Shown piece by piece: positions 27,086-37,400 of a stretch of 64,000 bases of DNA. Each line of letters starts with the position of its first letter. Within the stretch, counting starts at the first letter, position 1. Source of the stretch: Psychrobacter fulvigenes (lineage in GTDB: Bacteria; Pseudomonadota; Gammaproteobacteria; Pseudomonadales; Moraxellaceae). Below the pieces are notes generated by a model, which was not told the origin of the DNA, made no database searches, and saw only the letters and a list, made by a program, of their open reading frames with translations. The DNA is taken from contig NZ_CAJGZP010000001.1 of assembly GCF_904846155.1 (NCBI RefSeq), forward strand, positions 1,550,001-1,614,000, read 5' to 3'. Made by a program: the position numbers and the translations under genes.

Positions 27086-28564
27086 TTAATAATATCCAAG
27101 GACTTTCCACCAAATCAAACCAGATCCAATCCAAATTACCAAGTTGACTACACTCATGACGGCTCCAATAGTCCACCATTCACGTAGCGTGGTATAGCCT
27201 GAGTTAAAGATAACAGGCGCGGTACCTGTCGCATAATGAGTCAACGTCATCATGATGTTACCTGCTGCAGCCAGAATTAAGGCGTACAACATAGGAGGCG
27301 CTCCTAAACTCAGACCAACTGCATAAAAAGCGGCAAACATAGCGGTAATATGAGCAGTGGTACTGGCAAAGAAGTAGTGCATATATAAATAAACCAGAGT
27401 CAAGATGGCCACAGCACCCATCCAGCCTACACCAGTTAGCCCAATGGCAGATTCGATGCTAGAAGAAAACCAAGAAATTAATCCGAGCTTGTTTAGATAG
27501 TTGGCCATCATCACCAGTGCGCCAAACCAAATAATGGTATCCCATGCTGACTTTTCTTTTAGCACATCTTGCCAAGTCAGGACGCCTGTGATGATCAGTA
27601 GCGACAAACCCAAAAAAGCCGTCGTGGTAGCGTCTACTGATACCTGCTCACCAAATATCAGGGCAGGTATGTTTGCCCAGAGTAATAACATCAACGCAAA
27701 GACGCCAAGCATAATCTTTTCGTGAGTACTAATCTTGCCAAGCTTATCCAAATTGTCAGTAGCATATTGTCTAGCGTTGGGCGTTTCTTTGACTTCAGGC
27801 GGATATACCATATATACGACCAATGGCATAACTAATAAACAGAGAATACCTGGCACAAACATGGCCAGTGCCCATGTCGTCCAAGACAGCTCAATCTGGC
27901 TACCAGTGGCTTTGTTTACCAAGTCGACTACTAACGGGTTGGGCGCAGTCGCTGTGATAAACATCCCAGAGGTAATAGGGTTGGAATGATAGTTCACCAT
28001 CGCAAGGAAACGGCCAATTTTATTTTGTGTGCCTTCCTCAGGTGTGGAATGGAAGCTGATGGCGATTGAGCGCATGATGGGATGAATGATACCACCACCA
28101 CGGGCAGTATTAGATGGCGTGATAGGTGCTATCATTAGCTCTGCTGCGGCGAGAGAGTAACCAATGCCAAGGGTTTTTTTACCAAATACTGAGATGAAGT
28201 AATAGGCAATGCGAGAGCCTAGCCCCGTCTTAATCAGTCCTCGCGATATCATGACAGAGATACCGATGAGCCAAATCAGCGGACTCGAAAAGCTCGATAG
28301 CGCATCATTAATGGCTTGTTTGGGTGTATCCGCTGTGACTCCAGTGAGAGCGACCAGTGTCACGGCTATGATAGCCAGTGCTCCAAGTGGTAATGCCTTA
28401 CCAATGATCGCTACAATGGTCGCCACAAATAATGCCAGTAGATGCCAAGCATTGTCTGTGACGCCTTCTGGTACTGGAATCACGAACCAGATAATCAGTC
28501 CGATGGCGATAGCAATGGCTGTTGACACGGGATTAAAGGGCAGTTTGTTTGATGTATCGGACAT
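27086..28564 (-). CDS. DASS-family anion:sodium symporter
   Basis: A divalent anion:Na+ symporter (SLC13/DASS, CitT-YbhI branch), an inner membrane protein of about 492 residues with 11-13 spans. Typical marks: ALPLGALAIIAVTLVALTGV, the LIWLIGISVMISRGLIKTGLG segment, AELMIAPITPSNTARGGGI (first SNT loop), a second loop around ATGTAPVIFNSGY, and FASTTAHITAMFAAFYAVG. Likely substrates are dicarboxylates or tricarboxylates such as tartrate, succinate or citrate; I cannot tell which. ATG 28564 has AGGAG six bases before; the longer frame has none. Confidence 0.9.
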   Translation of the reverse strand: MSDTSNKLPFNPVSTAIAIAIGLIIWFVIPVPEGVTDNAWHLLALFVATIVAIIGKALPLGALAIIAVTLVALTGVTADTPKQAINDALSSFSSPLIWLIGISVMISRGLIKTGLGSRIAYYFISVFGKKTLGIGYSLAAAELMIAPITPSNTARGGGIIHPIMRSIAISFHSTPEEGTQNKIGRFLAMVNYHSNPITSGMFITATAPNPLVVDLVNKATGSQIELSWTTWALAMFVPGILCLLVMPLVVYMVYPPEVKETPNARQYATDNLDKLGKISTHEKIMLGVFALMLLLWANIPALIFGEQVSVDATTTAFLGLSLLIITGVLTWQDVLKEKSAWDTIIWFGALVMMANYLNKLGLISWFSSSIESAIGLTGVGWMGAVAILTLVYLYMHYFFASTTAHITAMFAAFYAVGLSLGAPPMLYALILAAAGNIMMTLTHYATGTAPVIFNSGYTTLREWWTIGAVMSVVNLVIWIGSGLIWWKVLGYY

Positions 28565-28689
28565 TGGAACTCCTAGTACTCTGATAGTATACAAAGTTTA
28601 TAAGTACAGAAGATTTGTAAAAAACTTACTATCTATAGGTGCTTAGATAATAGTATAACCTGTGTTTTTGAGCAGAGTTTCACTGGTAA

Positions 28690-28746
28690 CAAATAACAAA
28701 TAAAACTTTAATACACAGCTGTCTCATTGTTATTTGTGGTACTTTT
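28690..28746. promoter_or_regulatory. Inverted repeat in the DASS / small gene divergent region
   Basis: CAAATAACAA at 28690-28699 and its complement TTGTTATTTG at 28737-28746 lie in the 308-base divergent region. They may be operator half-sites or a long-looped hairpin. Nothing else stands out here. Confidence 0.4.
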
Positions 28747-28872
28747 TAACGGCTCATATTCAGAAACCAAAGGTTATAACGCATTTTAATCATGAAAAAA
28801 CAGGCAAAATCGCTGTTATTTCTGAGATTCACAGTAATATCTTTGAATATAAATAAAGGGAGTTACCATCGT

Positions 28873-29190
28873 ATGGCTTTAAATATGTATTTTAAGAACG
28901 GCATGATTCGTAAAACACACTGCCAAATCTCTGATGACTTAGTGCCGACTCTTTATCAGATTCATGATAATGCCAATTTTCCGCAATTAACTTGGCTCAT
29001 TAATAACCTTTATGACAATCCGCAGATTGAGCCAGACATTGCGACGGCATTGGCTGATGAGATGATAGCGTTTGAGAGGTTGATACTCTCCTTGCACTTG
29101 CCTTTTCCTATGGAGTCACTGCAAAAGCTGCAGACCTTTTTTAAAGAGGCTGCTACTAAGGAGCAGACTATCTATACTAGTGGTGACTGA
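28873..29190 (+). CDS. Hypothetical protein, about 105 residues
   Basis: A small soluble protein starting MALNMYFKNGMIRKTHCQISDD, with no signal peptide or span. It looks mostly helical (PTLYQIHDNANFPQLTWLINNLYDN; ALADEMIAFERLILSL). The frame begins at 28792, but AAAGGGAG at 28855-28862 supports ATG 28873. I do not recognise a family. Its neighbours, a DASS transporter and hrpA, give no hint of function. Confidence 0.6.
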   Translation: MALNMYFKNGMIRKTHCQISDDLVPTLYQIHDNANFPQLTWLINNLYDNPQIEPDIATALADEMIAFERLILSLHLPFPMESLQKLQTFFKEAATKEQTIYTSGD

Positions 29191-29369
29191 CTTTGTTATT
29201 TAGGCGGTATGTGAACTTTCTTTAATGGGATTGATAATACAGTTGTCAGTGCCATTAAAGGGAGCGTCTTTAAAAATAGCTCAAAGAAGTCTCAGTTGCC
29301 AACCAAACGCCACAACCAACTTGAATCACACCTCCATAACCTCCATAATCTAAGCACTTTCTATAATAA

Positions 29370-29384
29370 ATAGCCTAAGCAAAT
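29370..29384 (+). repeat. Copy of the ATAGCCTAAGCAAA motif next to the hrpA start
   Basis: A TATAAT box at 29362-29367 is followed at once by AAATAGCCTAAGCAAAT and then the hrpA ATG. If the box is real, the hrpA leader is only about 10 bases and lacks a ribosome site. Confidence 0.55.
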
Positions 29385-32300
29385 ATGCCTAATAATTTTC
29401 AAGACTCTGAAAACTCCAAACAACCAGTATCTGCACAGCCTACTACTCACATAGCCAATGCTGAGCGTCCAGTTGCGCCGTTATCTTCTGGCGCTGCCAA
29501 TAATGCTGATTTGCCCGTACTTGCCAAAGACAAACACTATCTAAGTCGTTTAGAGCGTGAGCTGGCGCGTGCCGCTGTCGCTAAGAATAAGAAAGCTGAT
29601 AACGACTCTGACAATAAAGCAGAAAAGGAACTCGTCAAAAAACGGGCTCAATACGACAAAATAAAAACCCGCTCACAGCAGGCGGTGCAAGCGCGTATCG
29701 ATAGTATTCCAGACAAGTTAGCGGAAAAGCTCAATCTAGAGCTGCCAGTCAGTCAGCGTGCAGAAGATATCGTGCAGGCTATTCATGATAATCAAGTCAT
29801 CATCGTTGCAGGCGAGACTGGCTCTGGTAAGACCACACAGTTGCCAAAGCTTGCAATGCTGGCAGGTCGCGGTATCACGGGACAGATAGGGCATACGCAG
29901 CCGCGCAGGTTAGCAGCACGCAGTGTGGCGAACCGTATCGCAGAGGAGCTGGGTGAGCAGCTCGGTCATACGGTCAGTTTTAAAATTCGTTTTAATGAGC
30001 AAGGTACTGCGCAATCAGTTGTTAAATTAATGACCGATGGTATTTTATTGGCTGAATTGGGTCATGATCGATTTTTGAGTAAATACGATACCATCATCAT
30101 TGATGAGGCGCATGAACGTAGCTTAAACATTGATTTTATTATGGGTTACCTCAAAAAGCTACTGCCTAAGCGCCCCGATTTAAAAGTCATTATCACTTCT
30201 GCAACGCTTGATACCAAGCGCTTTAGCGAATACTTTAGCCGCTATGACAGCAAGTTTAAACGCCAAGTGCCTGCGCCTATTTTTAATATCGAAGGTCGCA
30301 GCTTCCCTGTAGAGGTGCGTTATCGTCCGTTGACTGACGAACCGGTTAATAGCTCTGATGAGGACAGCTACGACGACTTTGAAGAGAACCTGCCACGTGC
30401 GGTGGTTGCTGCCGTAGAAGAATGCTTTAGCGATGCGCAAAGTAAAGGCCATGCCGATCAAGCCGATATCTTGATATTTGCGGCGACTGAAGCCGAGATT
30501 CGTGAGCTGCAAGAGGTACTTGAGCGTCATGGACCCAAACACACCGAAGTGTTGCCATTATTTGCGCGGCAGACTTATGAGGAGCAGCAACGTATCTTTC
30601 AGCCGTCAGGTCGAGGTCGGCGTATCGTTATCGCGACCAACGTTGCTGAGACGGCACTGACCGTACCTGATATTCGTTACGTCATCGACTTAGGGTTTGC
30701 GCGTATTTCACGCTATTCCTACCGCTCACGGGTTCAGCGTTTGCCGATTGAGGCGATTTCACAAGCAGCAGCCAATCAGCGTAAAGGTCGCTGTGGCCGT
30801 GTCGCACCAGGCGTTTGTATTCGTCTGTACAGTGAGGAGGACTTTACCAGTCGTCCTGAGTTTACCGAGCCTGAAATCTTGCGTACCAACTTGGCGTCCG
30901 TCATTCTACAGATGGCCAATTTGCGTTTGGGCAGTGTCGATGACTTTGCCTTTATTGAGCCACCTGATAGCCGATTGGTCACTGATGGTCATAAACTGCT
31001 TGATGAGCTGGGTGCGATTCCCTCAAAAAGTGAACAGGCTGATGCTAAGCCAAGTGGCAAACGCAAACAAGGCCTTGACCATCTGCGTCTGACCCGTACC
31101 GGTCAGCAAATGGCACGCATGCCGATCGACCCACGACTGGCGCGAATGCTGGTTGGTGGTAGCGATTTTGATTGTATGCGTGAGATGCTGATTGTGGTTG
31201 CTGCGCTGGCGGTACAAGACCCTCGTGAGCGTCCTGCGAATAAGCGCACGCAAGCGGATCAAAAGCATGCCTTGTTCCGTCAGGATGATTCTGATTTCTT
31301 ATTCTATTTGAGTCTATGGAAAGCCCTATTTGAAAAAGACGAAAACGGCAATAAATTGTCTAATAATCAGCGCCGCCAATTTGCCAAAAAGCACTATCTC
31401 AGCTTCCCGCGCGTGCGCGAATGGCATCAAACCCATCGCCAATTGCTGCAAATGGTCACCGAGCTCAAGCTTAGCGCAGATAAAGGCAACGGTAAGGATG
31501 CGCTCAATAGCGACCCTACCAGCGTTGACGATGAAGAGATCAAAGCGGTGCGATACGCGCATTTACATCGCGCTTTGATGACAGGGCTATTATCCACCAT
31601 CGCCCATAAGACTGAAAATCGCGGTGAATATCTGGCAGCACGTCAGCAAAAAGCCAAGATATTCCCATCCAGTACCGTATTCAAGCAGACACCGCCTTGG
31701 GTAATGGCGTTCCAGATGGTAGAGACATCTCAGGTCTTTATGCGTAACGTCGCCAAGATTGAGCCTGAGTGGATTATCTCGGCAGCGGGCGACTTGCTGA
31801 AATACCATTACTTTGAGCCGCATTGGTCAAAGAAGACAGGACGGGTCAAAGCCTACGCCCAGGTTAGCCTGTTTGGACTGATTATCATCAGCAAGCAGCT
31901 GACCAACTATGAGCAAGTCGATCTGAGTGAGTCGCGGGAGATATTTATCCGTGATGGTCTGGTGTCGGGTAATTTTGGCCGTCAAGCGCCGTTTCTGCAG
32001 CATAATATGGATAAGATTGCCCATGTTGAGCGCATTGAGGATAAGTTGCGTCGTCGTGATTTGCTGGTCGATGAAGAGGCACTATATCAGCTCTACGATA
32101 ATAAAATCCCCGAGCATATTGCCAGTCGTAAGGCTTTTGAAGACTGGCGTGCCGAGGTAGAAAAGAGCGATAGTAAATATCTGTTCTTTACCGATGACGA
32201 TGTGCTCAACAGTCAAGCGCCGACCACAGGCGATTTCCCTGAAGTTTGGCAGCTGGGCGATTTACGCTTGCCGCTGCGCTACGTCTTTGACCCAGCCAGC

Positions 32301-33617
32301 GATGATGATGGGGTGACCATTCGCGTGCCCCTTGCCGCACTGCCGCAGCTGGATGCTATCGAGCTGTTATGGGGCGTACCTGGTTGGCGCTTTGAGCTAG
32401 TATTGCAGCTGCTCAAATCCTTACCCAAAGAGATTCGTCGTCAGATCGTACCGATTCCTGATACCGCTGACAGCTTGTTCGATGAGTTAGAGCCTGAAGG
32501 CGAGCAAGGTCTGCTCAAGCAGCTTTGCCACGCGCTTAACCGTCGCGGTATTATGTCGGTGACGCCTGATAACTTCAATCCTTCTAGCATTGACCGCTAT
32601 TTGCAGCCGCAAATCTGCGTGGTCGATGACAAAAACCGTATCATTGAAAAGGGTCGCGACCTACAAACACTGCAGATTCGTCATGCCAGTGAGACCAGTC
32701 AAGCAGTGACCGAGCAGCAAGGCGTGCATACTCAGTTCCCTGAACATTTTGCCTTTAGTAAGAATCGGCATAGCGCAGGCGTAGTGATGAAGCAGTTCTC
32801 CGCCTTGGTCGCTGACGAGGCAGGCGAGGCGGTCTCGATTCATCAATATACTGACGTGAATGCCGCTCTAAAAGCGCATCGCACTGGGGTTTTGACCCTC
32901 ATGAAAGGCAAGCTTGGCTCGAAGAAAAAACAGCTGACCAGTCAAATTGATAAGATATTCAAATTGGCTTTTGCTCCTCTTGGTGATATGGAGGCATTGA
33001 AGACCATCGTCATTGATGCGACCTTAGATGCCACGCTTGAAGAGCATTACGTATTGTTTGATCACGCCTCAGACCTGCCTGAGAACGCTGATGACAAAAC
33101 GGTTGGATTGAGTGAGGAGCTGCCCTTTACAGCAGAAGAGTATCAGCAAACCGAAGAAGTCGTGTTAAAGAACTTCCTATTGACTGGCCAAAGCGTCATC
33201 AAGACTCTCAAAAATGTCTACACACGCTGGCAGCGCGTTCGCCAGAGTCTGCTGATGCTAGACCGTGAAGTGTTCGGTGAGTCTATCGATGATATCGAAG
33301 ACCAACTGCAAGATTTGCAGCTGTCAAAATTCATCTATCAGATGGATTATAGCCATTGGCAGCAGTATCCGCGCTATCTTGAGGCGCTAGAGGTGCGTAT
33401 CGAGCGCCTTGAGCACAACCTTGAATCCGATCTCGATGGTGTCTACGCGCTGGACGTGCACATGGAGCGGTTGGCAAATCGTGCTAGTGATGAGGCCATC
33501 AGTGAGTACCGCTGGATGGTGGAGGAGTATCGTATCCAACTATTCGCCCAGCCGATGAAAACTCGCATGGCAGTATCACCGAAGCGGCTCAGTAAGATGT
33601 GGGATAGGGTGAGTTAA
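29385..33617 (+). CDS. hrpA: ATP-dependent RNA helicase HrpA
   Basis: A DEAH-box helicase of 1410 residues, close to other bacterial HrpA proteins, which rescue stalled ribosomes and act in mRNA metabolism. Domains in order: a charged N-terminal extension (1-110), helicase core with VVAGETGSGKTTQLPK (Walker A, about 140), IIDEAHERS (motif II), ITSATLDTKRF (motif III), NVAETALTVPDIRYVID and the QRKGRCGRVAPG motif VI, then winged-helix, ratchet and OB-type regions, and a long DUF3418 C-terminus. Frame is clean throughout. A perfect palindromic terminator follows. The start has no ribosome site but lies right behind a -10-like box. Confidence 0.95.
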   Translation: MPNNFQDSENSKQPVSAQPTTHIANAERPVAPLSSGAANNADLPVLAKDKHYLSRLERELARAAVAKNKKADNDSDNKAEKELVKKRAQYDKIKTRSQQAVQARIDSIPDKLAEKLNLELPVSQRAEDIVQAIHDNQVIIVAGETGSGKTTQLPKLAMLAGRGITGQIGHTQPRRLAARSVANRIAEELGEQLGHTVSFKIRFNEQGTAQSVVKLMTDGILLAELGHDRFLSKYDTIIIDEAHERSLNIDFIMGYLKKLLPKRPDLKVIITSATLDTKRFSEYFSRYDSKFKRQVPAPIFNIEGRSFPVEVRYRPLTDEPVNSSDEDSYDDFEENLPRAVVAAVEECFSDAQSKGHADQADILIFAATEAEIRELQEVLERHGPKHTEVLPLFARQTYEEQQRIFQPSGRGRRIVIATNVAETALTVPDIRYVIDLGFARISRYSYRSRVQRLPIEAISQAAANQRKGRCGRVAPGVCIRLYSEEDFTSRPEFTEPEILRTNLASVILQMANLRLGSVDDFAFIEPPDSRLVTDGHKLLDELGAIPSKSEQADAKPSGKRKQGLDHLRLTRTGQQMARMPIDPRLARMLVGGSDFDCMREMLIVVAALAVQDPRERPANKRTQADQKHALFRQDDSDFLFYLSLWKALFEKDENGNKLSNNQRRQFAKKHYLSFPRVREWHQTHRQLLQMVTELKLSADKGNGKDALNSDPTSVDDEEIKAVRYAHLHRALMTGLLSTIAHKTENRGEYLAARQQKAKIFPSSTVFKQTPPWVMAFQMVETSQVFMRNVAKIEPEWIISAAGDLLKYHYFEPHWSKKTGRVKAYAQVSLFGLIIISKQLTNYEQVDLSESREIFIRDGLVSGNFGRQAPFLQHNMDKIAHVERIEDKLRRRDLLVDEEALYQLYDNKIPEHIASRKAFEDWRAEVEKSDSKYLFFTDDDVLNSQAPTTGDFPEVWQLGDLRLPLRYVFDPASDDDGVTIRVPLAALPQLDAIELLWGVPGWRFELVLQLLKSLPKEIRRQIVPIPDTADSLFDELEPEGEQGLLKQLCHALNRRGIMSVTPDNFNPSSIDRYLQPQICVVDDKNRIIEKGRDLQTLQIRHASETSQAVTEQQGVHTQFPEHFAFSKNRHSAGVVMKQFSALVADEAGEAVSIHQYTDVNAALKAHRTGVLTLMKGKLGSKKKQLTSQIDKIFKLAFAPLGDMEALKTIVIDATLDATLEEHYVLFDHASDLPENADDKTVGLSEELPFTAEEYQQTEEVVLKNFLLTGQSVIKTLKNVYTRWQRVRQSLLMLDREVFGESIDDIEDQLQDLQLSKFIYQMDYSHWQQYPRYLEALEVRIERLEHNLESDLDGVYALDVHMERLANRASDEAISEYRWMVEEYRIQLFAQPMKTRMAVSPKRLSKMWDRVS

Positions 33618-33637
33618 GGTAATGTTTTTACCGTATT

Positions 33638-33681
33638 AAAGAAAAGGCTGGGTTAGCAATTGCTAACCCAGCCTTTTCTTT
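33638..33681. terminator. Bidirectional terminator between hrpA and aspA
   Basis: A perfect 44-base palindrome centred on CAATTG, with arms of 22 bases that include GGCTGGGTTAGC, flanked by A- and T-runs. It lies between converging genes. Confidence 0.95.
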
Positions 33682-33693
33682 ATCAAAAATCCG

Positions 33694-35106
33694 TTAAGGC
33701 GCTAATTTAGCCTTTGGATATACCATATTGGCAGGAGATAATAGATTGTCTAAGGTCTCTTTATCCATGAGTTTCTCTTCTAGCACGATGTCATAAACAC
33801 TGCCGCCTGTTTCTTGCGCTTTTCTCGCCACATAAGTAGACGAGTCATAACCAAGATGCGGGTTCAGCGCAGTGACCAGACCGATATTATTAAATACTTG
33901 CACACTACACATATCATTATTCATCATCAGCCCATCGATACAGCGGGTGGCAAACATCTCACAAATATTGGCCATCATGCTCATACCAGTAAACAAGTTA
34001 AAGGCAATCACTGGCTCAAAGACGTTAAGCTGTAGCTGACCATTTTCTGAGGCCATGACAATAGCGCTATCAATACCCATCACATGAAAGCAAGCTTAGT
34101 TGACCACTTCTGGAATCACAGGATTTACTTTACCAGGCATGATTGAGCTGCCAGGCTGCATTTCTGGTAGACGATATTGTGCTAACCCTGCGCGAGGGCC
34201 AGAAGACTGCAGGCGTAAATCATGAGCGATTTTAGATAGGCGGGCAGCGAACAGACGCACATTACCAGACAAAGCAACATAAGCACTGGTATCTTGCGTC
34301 GATTCAATCAAATCCTCAGCGATGTAGTAGGGTCTGCCAGTCAGCTCTGTCAAAGTCTCAGCACACAGATCAGAATATCCAGCTGGAGCGTTCAAACCAG
34401 TGCCAATAGCTGTACCGCCCATATTGATTTCGTGAAATAGCGCACGACTAGATTCGATACGCTGCATCTCTTTTTTTATCATCGTTGCAAAGGCATTAAA
34501 CTCCTGACCTGCTGTCATAGGTACTGCGTCTTGCAAGTGCGTACGACCCATTTTTAAATGATCAGCGAACTCTATGCTTTTATTTACCAAACTTTGATGC
34601 AACATTGCCATTTTATCTAGCAAGCGCGTGCAGTAGTCATCTAGCGCCACATTTAAGGCAGTTGGGTAGGCGTCATTGGTTGACTGCGAGAGGTTGACAT
34701 GGTTGTTTGGATGCACATGCTGATATTGGCCTTTTTCATAGCCTAAAATTTCTAACGCTCGGTTGGCAATGACCTCGTTAACGTTCATATTGGTTGAGGT
34801 ACCTGCGCCGCCTTGGAACATATCGACAATGAACTGGTCGTGATATTTGTCAGCGATTAAGTCGTCACACGCTGCAACGATAGCGTCTTTGACGGTGTCA
34901 TTTAGCACACCTACTTTATTATTAGCAATGGCAGCGGCTTTTTTGACAGTGGCAAAAGCACGGATAAAGGTAGAAAATTGATTCAAACGTACACCACTGA
35001 CGGTGAAGTTTTCAAAAGCACGTAGCGTTTGAATGCCGTAGTAAGCATCAGCGGGAACATCACGATGGCCGAGTAGGTCATATTCTTGGCGAGTAGCAGT
35101 AGTCAT
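33694..35106 (-). pseudogene. aspA: Aspartate ammonia-lyase, interrupted by an in-frame stop
   Basis: Aspartase makes fumarate and ammonia from aspartate. The start is MTTATRQEYDLLGHRDVPAD with AAGGA before it. The frame runs through DMFQGGAGTSTNMN, HVNLSQSTNDAYPT and the active-site loop GSSIMPGKVNPVIPEVVN, then meets TAA at 34098-34096 and continues in the same frame as ACFHVMGIDSAIVMASENGQ, as in aspartases, to 33694. The expected residue at the stop is Gln, so one base change (CAA to TAA) explains it. Without the stop it would have about 470 residues, the normal length. The C-terminal 130 residues carry part of the tetramer core, so the product is probably inactive unless the stop is read through or is a sequencing error. 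Confidence 0.88.
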
Positions 35107-35344
35107 TAAAATTCCTTCAATAAAAAGCCCTAGTTGAAATGTGCATATCTTATCATTTTTATAAAAAATGGCAGTTTGTAAGATTAGATTGACCACATGC
35201 CCGAGTAAGTCAATCCAGCCAACATTATAGTATAAGCTTTTTGAGTTGCTATTAATAATGAATAATTATTGTATGATGCATAATTAAATAACTGAATTAA
35301 ATAATTGAGTTAAGATGGTCTCAATCATGAATAAGGAAAACATA

Positions 35345-35944
35345 ATGTGGAACGAACGCTATAGCGAAGCCGAGTATGTCTTTGGTACAGAGCCCAATGA
35401 CTTTTTAAAACAAGAGTTCGTCATAATACCTGCAGGCGGGCGCGTGTTGTGTTTGGCAGAAGGCGAAGGTAGAAACGCAGTGTTTTTGGCTGAGCAAGGC
35501 TATCAAGTGACAGCCATGGATTTATCTGATGTGGGCTTAAACAAAGCTTTAAAACTGGCCAGTGAAAGAGGCGTTGAAATCACCACGCAAGTAGCGGACT
35601 TGGCTGACTATCAGTTTGGGAAGGAGCAATGGGATGGCATCGTTTCCATTTGGGCGCATATGCCTGAAGCGGTTCGCCAGCATGTCCATGCTCAGATTGC
35701 GCCTGCCTTAAAACCAAACGGCGCATTCATCGTTGAGGCTTATACCGAGCAGCAGCTCACAATGGATGCTGTTGGCGGGCCACCTGCGACGCAAAGAGAA
35801 CGCTTTGGGTCGTTAGAGAGTTTGCGATTAGAGCTATCAGAGCTTGAAGAGGTCATGGGTGTTGAGACATCACGTATGATATCAGAAGGTAAGCGCCATC
35901 AGGGAGTCAGCGCCGTGGTGCAGTTTATCGGTCGTAAAAAATAA
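35345..35944 (+). CDS. Class I SAM-dependent methyltransferase (copy 1)
   Basis: A soluble methyltransferase of about 199 residues, of the TehB/thiopurine-methyltransferase-like type. Motif I is VLCLAEGEGRNAVFLAEQG, motif post-I is the acidic VTAMDLSDVG, and WDGIVSIWAHMP marks motif IV. AAGGA at 35333-35337 supports ATG 35345 over an upstream ATG. Its closest relative in the window is the gene at 36763, about 70% alike by eye, so the two are probably a local duplication. The substrate is unknown; relatives act on small thiols, tellurite or selenium compounds. Confidence 0.85.
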   Translation: MWNERYSEAEYVFGTEPNDFLKQEFVIIPAGGRVLCLAEGEGRNAVFLAEQGYQVTAMDLSDVGLNKALKLASERGVEITTQVADLADYQFGKEQWDGIVSIWAHMPEAVRQHVHAQIAPALKPNGAFIVEAYTEQQLTMDAVGGPPATQRERFGSLESLRLELSELEEVMGVETSRMISEGKRHQGVSAVVQFIGRKK

Positions 35945-35976
35945 CGCATGTGATTGGCTAAAAGTATTTGCCGTTA

Positions 35977-36306
35977 TCAATTGCTAAGCGAGTTTTTGAG
36001 CGTATAGACGCTATAAAATAAGAATGATAACAACGCTAATAGAGCAATAAAAGGCGTGAAGAACCAAATCAATATATTGATTATGATTGCTGAGAGTAAG
36101 TTATTAAACATATCAATATCGGGAATCAGATATTCGCCAACGACATCAACCACTCGCTTCGCAATAGGGAATAATAAAGTGCTCAAAGCCAGCAGGTAGG
36201 TATGCTTAGTCAAACTAGGGTCATTCGTTAGTACACCAAAATAAAACAAGGTAAAAAATATGGTGCTTAGTGCCCAACATTTGAGTGTGTAGTTTAAACG
36301 TAGCAT
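35977..36306 (-). CDS. Small hypothetical membrane protein
   Basis: 109 residues with about three hydrophobic spans (around 11-28, 38-50 and 68-100, the last IIINILIWFFTPFIALLALLSFLFY). AGGAGG lies at a good distance before the ATG, which supports a real gene. No family recognised. It sits between two paralogous methyltransferase genes, on the other strand. Confidence 0.7.
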   Translation of the reverse strand: MLRLNYTLKCWALSTIFFTLFYFGVLTNDPSLTKHTYLLALSTLLFPIAKRVVDVVGEYLIPDIDMFNNLLSAIIINILIWFFTPFIALLALLSFLFYSVYTLKNSLSN

Positions 36307-36762
36307 AATAGACCTCCTGATATATTGCTTGTTAGTAATGTTGTGGGACTGGTCTAGATGAGTAGGTAAGATATATATTCTATAATATGAATATATAGGT
36401 AAATAGTCAACTATTTTCTGTTAATGAGATAATAGATGAGAACTGATATATATTTTTAAAACAACAAATCCGCTAATTTATAATGGTTGTTGATAATAAA
36501 TGGCTTATAAAAGTCATCTAAATCTACTTTTGAGTATTGTTACTAGATATTGAAGTAGGTAGCTAGTAATTACAGTGGCTAAATAGCCTAAGCTGTTTAT
36601 TTTTAAGCGACTTAAGTTTGGTTGTAAATCTAGTTCTCAGTAAGGTTCTATAGAAAGGCTATTTTGAGCAAGTTTGACTTGTGAGTAAGTCTTCTGAGCA
36701 AGTAAGGCGGTCTAACTAGAAGTGTGAAACACTAGTAATTGTTAATTAATAAGGAAAATTAT
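36307..36762. other. AT-rich intergenic region between the membrane protein and methyltransferase copy 2
   Basis: No gene seen. It contains a partial ATAGCCTAAGC motif at 36581 and three GAG(C/T)AAGT direct repeats at 36666, 36683 and 36696, ahead of the methyltransferase promoter region. Confidence 0.4.
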
Positions 36763-37362
36763 ATGTGGGATCAGCGTTATAGTAATGCAGAGTATGTCTA
36801 TGGCACAGCACCCAATGATTTTTTGAGAGAGCAGTTTCAAAAGATACCTGCAGGCGGGTATGTCCTGTGTCTGGCAGAAGGAGAGGGTAGAAACGCGGTA
36901 TTTTTAGCGGAGCAAGGTTATAAGGTTACAGCCATTGACCGATCGGAAGTCGGCCTCAATAAAGCGCTAAAATTGGCCTGTGATAAAGGCGTTGCGATCA
37001 TTACTCATGTGACAGACTTGGCTGATTATGCATTGGGTGAGGCGCAATGGGACGGTATTGTTTCTATCTCAGCGCATATGCCAGAAGCAGTGCGCCAGCA
37101 CGTGCATGCACAGGTAGCACCTGCATTAAGACCAGGTGGTGTCATGATTCTTGAGGCTTATACTGAGCAGCAGCTTGAGATGGAAGGAGTTGGTGGGCCG
37201 CCTGCCTCTCAAAAAGAGATGTTTATGTCGTTAGAGAAGTTGCGAGCAGAGCTTTCTGATCTTGAAGAAGTTAAGGGTGATGAAGTTCAGCGAAATATTT
37301 CGGAAGGTAAGATGCATAGTGGGCCTAGTGCAGTTGTGCAGTTTGTCGGTCGTAAAAACTAA
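36763..37362 (+). CDS. Class I SAM-dependent methyltransferase (copy 2)
   Basis: Paralogue of the gene at 35345 with the same length and motifs: MWDQRYSNAEYVYGTAPNDFL, VLCLAEGEGRNAVFLAEQG, VTAIDRSEVGLNKAL and WDGIVSISAHMPEAVRQHVH. Both end in SAVVQF(I/V)GRK. The start ATG follows AAGGAAAATTAT, the same leader as copy 1 (AAGGAAAACATA), so duplication included the ribosome site. The IWAHMP to ISAHMP change in motif IV and the altered C-terminal half may reflect a different substrate. Confidence 0.85.
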   Translation: MWDQRYSNAEYVYGTAPNDFLREQFQKIPAGGYVLCLAEGEGRNAVFLAEQGYKVTAIDRSEVGLNKALKLACDKGVAIITHVTDLADYALGEAQWDGIVSISAHMPEAVRQHVHAQVAPALRPGGVMILEAYTEQQLEMEGVGGPPASQKEMFMSLEKLRAELSDLEEVKGDEVQRNISEGKMHSGPSAVVQFVGRKN

Positions 37363-37400
37363 ACGGTACCTTGTGGTAATAACAAGCAGCAAGCTTTTGC

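Noticed and set aside
33694..35106. Two separate genes, or a frameshift, at aspA
   Set aside because: Both parts are in the same frame and join as one aspartase with a single stop, so it is a nonsense change and not a frameshift.
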